Assembly: GCA_030668425.1 (NCBI GenBank) | Contig: DAOUTY010000069.1 | Coordinates: forward strand, 1-8,463 | Length of the DNA stretch: 8,463 nt | Direction: 5' to 3' | Origin: Chloroflexota bacterium | Lineage (GTDB): Bacteria; Chloroflexota; Dehalococcoidia; SZUA-161 | Part shown: one piece after another, positions 4,803 through 8,463 of the stretch | Numbering within the stretch: the first letter of the stretch is position 1 | Layout of the letters: every line of letters begins with the position of its first letter | Notes under the pieces: generated by a model | Database searches by the model: none | Seen by the model: only the letters and a program-made list of their open reading frames with translations | Told to the model about the DNA's origin: nothing | Program-made: the position numbers and the translations under genes

Positions 4803-5561
4803 CTAGGCCAGACCTGCTGATGCGCTCCAGCCGCCGCAGACGAAGAGGCATTGCCCGGTGATATACGAGGCCTCGTCGCTCACCAGAAACAGGGCAGCGT
4901 TGGCTATGTCGAGAGGGATACCGAAGCGCCGCAGCGGCACACCCCCTCGCAGACGCTCGCGCAAGTCTGAGCCAGTATCCCGCTCTAGCATAGGAGTATC
5001 AATGATGCCGGGGCCTATAGCGTTTACGTTTATATTGTGCGGACCCAGTTCCGTGGCTAGCCCCCGGGTGAGCCCGATTACCCCTGTCTTAGCTGCGCTG
5101 TAGTGCGCCCTGGCGGGACTTCCCGTGAGACCGAGAATTGAAGAGATGTTGAGGATTTTGCCGTAGCGGTGTTCCTTCATGTGAGGAATTACAGCCCGGC
5201 AGCAGAGGAAAACGCTCTTCAGATTCACGTCGATGGTCTGGTCCCATACCTCTTCTGACATTTTGGCAACGGAAGACAATAAGCTTACACCAGCATTGTT
5301 CACCAGGATATCTATCCTGCCGAAAGCGGAGATGACCTCCTTCACGGCAGCGTTTACTTCCTCTGCCCTGGCAACATCGACTTTGAGGACCAGAGCCTTG
5401 CTGCCTGACTTCTCTATTTCATGAGCGGTGCTCTGCCCTGCCTCGAAGTCAATGTCGAAAATGGCGACCACGCCGCCCTCCTCAGCGAGACGGTAACAGA
5501 TACCCTGTCCGATGCCACTTCCCCCGCCTGTTACGATTGCTACCTTGTCCTGTATTCGCAT
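4803..5561 (-). CDS. Short-chain dehydrogenase/reductase (FabG-like SDR)
   Basis: A classical SDR of about 252 residues that reduces carbonyls or oxidises alcohols with a nicotinamide cofactor. Numbering from a possible GTG at 5570, the Rossmann motif is TGGGSGIG (14-21). An acidic D39 at the end of beta-2 points to NAD(H) rather than NADP(H). NNAG is at 91-94, and the catalytic set is N116, S144, Y157, K161. IGPGIIDTPM (185-194) covers the substrate loop, and the C-terminal GGW strand is present. I chose the ATG at 5561 (MRIQDKVAIVTG, the usual family start) although AAGGA lies 12 nt before it; the GTG at 5570, with only 3-nt spacing, is the alternative. It follows the AhpD-like gene by 39 nt in the same operon. 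The substrate is unknown; FabG itself normally uses NADPH, so a fatty-acid role is not implied. Confidence 0.92.
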   Translation of the reverse strand: MRIQDKVAIVTGGGSGIGQGICYRLAEEGGVVAIFDIDFEAGQSTAHEIEKSGSKALVLKVDVARAEEVNAAVKEVISAFGRIDILVNNAGVSLLSSVAKMSEEVWDQTIDVNLKSVFLCCRAVIPHMKEHRYGKILNISSILGLTGSPARAHYSAAKTGVIGLTRGLATELGPHNINVNAIGPGIIDTPMLERDTGSDLRERLRGGVPLRRFGIPLDIANAALFLVSDEASYITGQCLFVCGGWSASAGLA

Positions 5562-5600
5562 ATCACACACACTTCCTTGAAATGGTTTGTGGTTCCCATT

Positions 5601-6143
5601 CTACGATGAATTCACTTGACTCGTCTTCCCCCACCTTCCGAAGGAGATGCGATTGAGAAAGCGGTCCCAGGTGTTGCCCGAAAGGTTGCCGACCCGGTTG
5701 ATACGCAACACCAGATTTATCATCCCGGCCTTTTCAGCACCGTAGGCCTGCTCCAGCCGTGCGCACGCTTCGGGGTCTGGGCGTGTGTCGGAATCGGCCC
5801 AGTGCTGAGCATAGAGCAGCGCGACCGCCTCATCTTGGGGACAATCGTCCACGCTGCCAGCGAGGAGACTGCTGATCTCGTCTTTATCAACCCCGCTCCG
5901 CAGCGCCTCCCTGGTATGAGCCCAGGAGCAATAGCGGCAGCCATATACCGAGACCACCGCCAGCATAAGCCTTTCCCTGAAGGCACCAGGTATGACTTTT
6001 CCGCTCATTATCCTGCGGACTTGTCTCATGTTCTTTGTTAGGAAGAGCATGTCAGCAAAGAATTCGCCGAAGCCCCTATATGTCCTCTTGTTGAACTTAC
6101 CCGTCGCTATCCCCGAAAACGGTTGTGACACATCTTTGACCAT
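5601..6143 (-). CDS. Carboxymuconolactone decarboxylase / AhpD-like protein
   Basis: This 180-residue protein carries the AhpD-type redox motif C69-RY-C72-SWA-H76, preceded by E57 and the helix RLMLAVVSVYG. In this all-helical family the CxxCxxxH set is the thiol active site of peroxidase-type members. In CMD-type decarboxylases the cysteines are absent, so a thiol redox role is more likely here. It has no signal peptide. The start is ATG (6143-6141) with GGGGGAGG 6 nt upstream. The last A of the uvrA TAA is the first base of this ATG (TAATG), a sign of coupled translation. The partner reductant is unknown; the SDR behind it is a possible but unproven functional neighbour. Confidence 0.88.
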   Translation of the reverse strand: MVKDVSQPFSGIATGKFNKRTYRGFGEFFADMLFLTKNMRQVRRIMSGKVIPGAFRERLMLAVVSVYGCRYCSWAHTREALRSGVDKDEISSLLAGSVDDCPQDEAVALLYAQHWADSDTRPDPEACARLEQAYGAEKAGMINLVLRINRVGNLSGNTWDRFLNRISFGRWGKTSQVNSS

Positions 6144-8463
6144 TACGAGCCTCCCCCTGTTTGTACTATCTCCAGCCTGTCCTGTTGCTTTTCAAGCAGC
6201 CTCTTTAAGTACTGTCCTGTATAGGAGGATTCAACCCGGGCGATTTCCTCTGGTGTGCCTGTAGCCACCACCCAGCCCCCACGGTCACCGCCGCCGGGGC
6301 CGAGGTCAATAATATAGTCGGCGCACTTAATCAGGTCAAGCTGGTGCTCGATAAGGATCACCGTATTACCCCCATCGACGAGACGCTGCAATACTCGAAG
6401 TAAGGCAGCTATGTCCTCGAACGACAGGCCGGTGGTGGGCTCATCGAGTATATAGAGTGTTCTACCCGTGGAGCGACGCGAAAGCTCGCTAGATAGCTTC
6501 ACGCGTTGCGCTTCGCCCCCGGAGAGGGTGGTAGCGGGCTGGCCCAGCCGGATGTAGCCCAGTCCCACGTCTTTCAGGGTGGAGAGCTTGGACTTGATCG
6601 CGGGAAAGTGCTCGAAGAAGAGACATGCTTCCTCGACACTCATCTGGAGCACTTCGGCGATATTCTTGCCCTTGAACTTAATCTCCAGTGCCTCCCGGTT
6701 GTAGCGTTTCCCCTTGCACACCTCGCAGGGAACGGTCACATCGGGGAGGAATTGCATCTCGATATGATTGTAGCCCTCGCCGCCGCAGGCCTCGCAGCGA
6801 CCCCCCTTGACATTGAAGGAGAAGCGCCCTGGCCGATAGCCCCGCATCCTGGCCTCGGGCACGGTGGCGAAGAGCTCGCGAATAGGGGTGAAAGCGCCGG
6901 TGTAGGTAGCGGGGTTCGAGCGGGGGGTGCGCCCGATAGGGGACTGGTCGATATTCACCACCTTGTCGATGTGCTCTACCCCTGAGATACCGTCACACTC
7001 ACCGGGCAAATCCTTCGCTCTGTACAGGATATGGGCCAGCTTCTTATGTAAGATCTCGTCTACCAGCGTGCTCTTGCCGCTGCCCGATACGCCGGTAACG
7101 CAGACGAACAGCCCCAGCGGTATTTGCACATCGATGTTACGGAGGTTATTCTGCCTGGCACCCTTGATTATCAGTGCCTTGCCCGAGTTGGTGCGCCGTT
7201 TCTGGGGAAGGGGGATCTCTTTGGTGCCACTTAGATACTGGCCTGTTAGCGACTGAGGACTAGACATAACATCATCCAGTGTACCGCTGACCACTACATG
7301 CCCTCCGCGTTCGCCAGCGCCTGGCCCCATATCGATGATATGGTCAGCAGCGCGCATCATGGCCTCATCGTGCTCCACGATGAGCAATGTGTTGCCCAGG
7401 TCTCTCAACCCCTTCAGGGTCTCGATGAGCCTGGAGCCATCGGCCGGATGGAGGCCGACGGTGGGCTCGTCACAGATGTAGAGCACACCCATGAGGCCGC
7501 TCCCGATCTGGGTCGCCAGGCGGATTCGCTCTGCCTCTCCACCCGAGAGGCTGCCGGCCACCCTGTCCAGTGTCAGGTAATCCAACCCTACATTCATCAT
7601 AAAGCCCAGACGGGATCGAATCTCCTTCAGAATCTGGCGTGCTATTAGCTGCTCTCTGCTGTTGAGCACGGGCCGGTGCCCGTCATCTGCTGAACCATCG
7701 AGCTTCTTGGTCCACTCAAGGGCTTGCTCGATAGACATCGAGGTTACACAGGAGATGTTCACGTCGCTGACAGTCACTGCCAGGGATTCGGGCTTGAGTC
7801 GCTGCCCTTTGCAGACGAGGCAGGGCTTTGATCTCATGTAGCGCTCGATTTCAGCGCGCACGTAGTCTGACTCGGTGTCCCGGTGACGCCGTTCGAGGTT
7901 GGGGATTACGCCCTCGAAGGATGCATCCCACTGATAAGCTCGCCCAAGCTGGGTTTCATGCTTCACGGTTACCAACTGACCGCCACTGCCATAAAGGGTG
8001 ATGTTGAGCTGGTCCTGGGTGAGGTTCTTGACTGGTACGTGAACCGAGAAGCCATACTTGCGGGCTACGGATTCCAGCATGCTGGAATACCAGGAGGTGA
8101 TAGAGGTTGTCCGGGACCAGGGGCGGACAGCGCCCTCGGCGATAGTCAGTTCTTTGTTGGGGATGACCAGTTCAGGGTCTATTTCCAGTTTTACTCCCAG
8201 TCCGGTGCACACCGGGCAGGCCCCGTGAGGACTGTTGAAGCTGAATGTTCGTGGTTCGATCTCGCCAAGACTGATTCCGCAGTGGACGCAGGCGAAGTGC
8301 TCTGAGAACAGGAGTTCCTCTCCGTCGACAATCGATATCACCACCACTCCGGCACCCAGCTTTAACGCTGTCTCCACGGAGTCGGAGATGCGCCCCGTCT
8401 GTTCCTCGTCCCCTGTGACCAGCCGGTCGACGACGGCCTCAATGGTGTGACGCTTGTTCTTGT
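6143..8463 (-). CDS. uvrA: Excinuclease ABC subunit A (UvrA), N-terminus outside window
   Basis: UvrA finds bulky DNA lesions and loads UvrB in nucleotide excision repair. 772 codons are visible and the frame is open to the right edge. It already reads KNKRHTIEAVVDRL at 8461, so the GTG at 8377 is internal. About 180 residues, including the first Walker A, are missing. Seen in order (visible numbering): zinc module CVHC...CPVC (58-85), CLVC (214-217), first signature LSGGEAERIRLA (305-316) and ICDEPTVGLH (329-338). Then come the second Walker A GVSGSGKST (457-465), the zinc module CEAC...CEVC (556-582), second signature LSGGEAQRVKLS (646-657) and DEPTTGLSF (673-681). The usual GLHF is GLSF here. 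It heads an operon with the AhpD-like and SDR genes, overlapping the next start by one base. Confidence 0.97.
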   Translation of the reverse strand, partial: KNKRHTIEAVVDRLVTGDEEQTGRISDSVETALKLGAGVVVISIVDGEELLFSEHFACVHCGISLGEIEPRTFSFNSPHGACPVCTGLGVKLEIDPELVIPNKELTIAEGAVRPWSRTTSITSWYSSMLESVARKYGFSVHVPVKNLTQDQLNITLYGSGGQLVTVKHETQLGRAYQWDASFEGVIPNLERRHRDTESDYVRAEIERYMRSKPCLVCKGQRLKPESLAVTVSDVNISCVTSMSIEQALEWTKKLDGSADDGHRPVLNSREQLIARQILKEIRSRLGFMMNVGLDYLTLDRVAGSLSGGEAERIRLATQIGSGLMGVLYICDEPTVGLHPADGSRLIETLKGLRDLGNTLLIVEHDEAMMRAADHIIDMGPGAGERGGHVVVSGTLDDVMSSPQSLTGQYLSGTKEIPLPQKRRTNSGKALIIKGARQNNLRNIDVQIPLGLFVCVTGVSGSGKSTLVDEILHKKLAHILYRAKDLPGECDGISGVEHIDKVVNIDQSPIGRTPRSNPATYTGAFTPIRELFATVPEARMRGYRPGRFSFNVKGGRCEACGGEGYNHIEMQFLPDVTVPCEVCKGKRYNREALEIKFKGKNIAEVLQMSVEEACLFFEHFPAIKSKLSTLKDVGLGYIRLGQPATTLSGGEAQRVKLSSELSRRSTGRTLYILDEPTTGLSFEDIAALLRVLQRLVDGGNTVILIEHQLDLIKCADYIIDLGPGGGDRGGWVVATGTPEEIARVESSYTGQYLKRLLEKQQDRLEIVQTGGGS

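Noticed and set aside
6506..8450. Several plus-strand frames opposite uvrA
   Set aside because: They are antisense shadows of a well-conserved gene, caused by its GC-rich third positions.
1..8463. CRISPR array, rRNA genes or complete insertion sequence
   Set aside because: No regularly spaced repeats, rRNA-like stretches or transposase frames were seen.

Overview
The window looks like a chromosomal segment of a bacterium of moderate GC content (about 55% in the uvrA, SDR and acyltransferase genes). An uncultured Chloroflexota/Dehalococcoidia-like organism is my best guess. It rests only on the overall flavour of the proteins and gene order, so it is tentative. All genes but two lie on the minus strand. 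The two plus-strand genes, in the middle, are clearly more AT-rich than the rest.

Left part (1-2083, minus strand). The N-terminus of a nitronate monooxygenase-like flavoprotein runs off the left edge and has its own sigma70-type promoter. Upstream of it is a 164-residue unknown protein, and upstream of that an LpxL/HtrB-type acyltransferase. The acyltransferase is preceded by a 32-codon ORF that overlaps it by 4 nt (GTGA). That small ORF has a strong Shine-Dalgarno sequence and a near-consensus promoter, so the three read as one transcription unit (small ORF, acyltransferase, unknown protein).

Middle part (2259-4802). A tRNA-Gly(CCC) gene with an encoded CCA and its own promoter lies on the minus strand. 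After a non-coding stretch come two AT-rich plus-strand genes. The first is rsgA, a circularly permuted ribosome-assembly GTPase. The second is a cysteine-rich protein of 189 residues without firm family assignment. Each has a recognisable promoter and a structured leader. The rsgA leader is the most interesting signal here: a six-codon upstream ORF ends inside a hairpin whose other arm contains the rsgA Shine-Dalgarno sequence, the layout of a translational attenuator. The second gene is bracketed by a 17-bp direct repeat. Its downstream side is a nest of inverted repeats (4631-4794) between convergent genes.

Right part (4803-8463, minus strand). A tightly packed operon uvrA - AhpD-like carboxymuconolactone decarboxylase family protein - SDR oxidoreductase. 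The uvrA stop and the next start share one base. uvrA begins outside the window, and roughly 180 N-terminal residues are missing.
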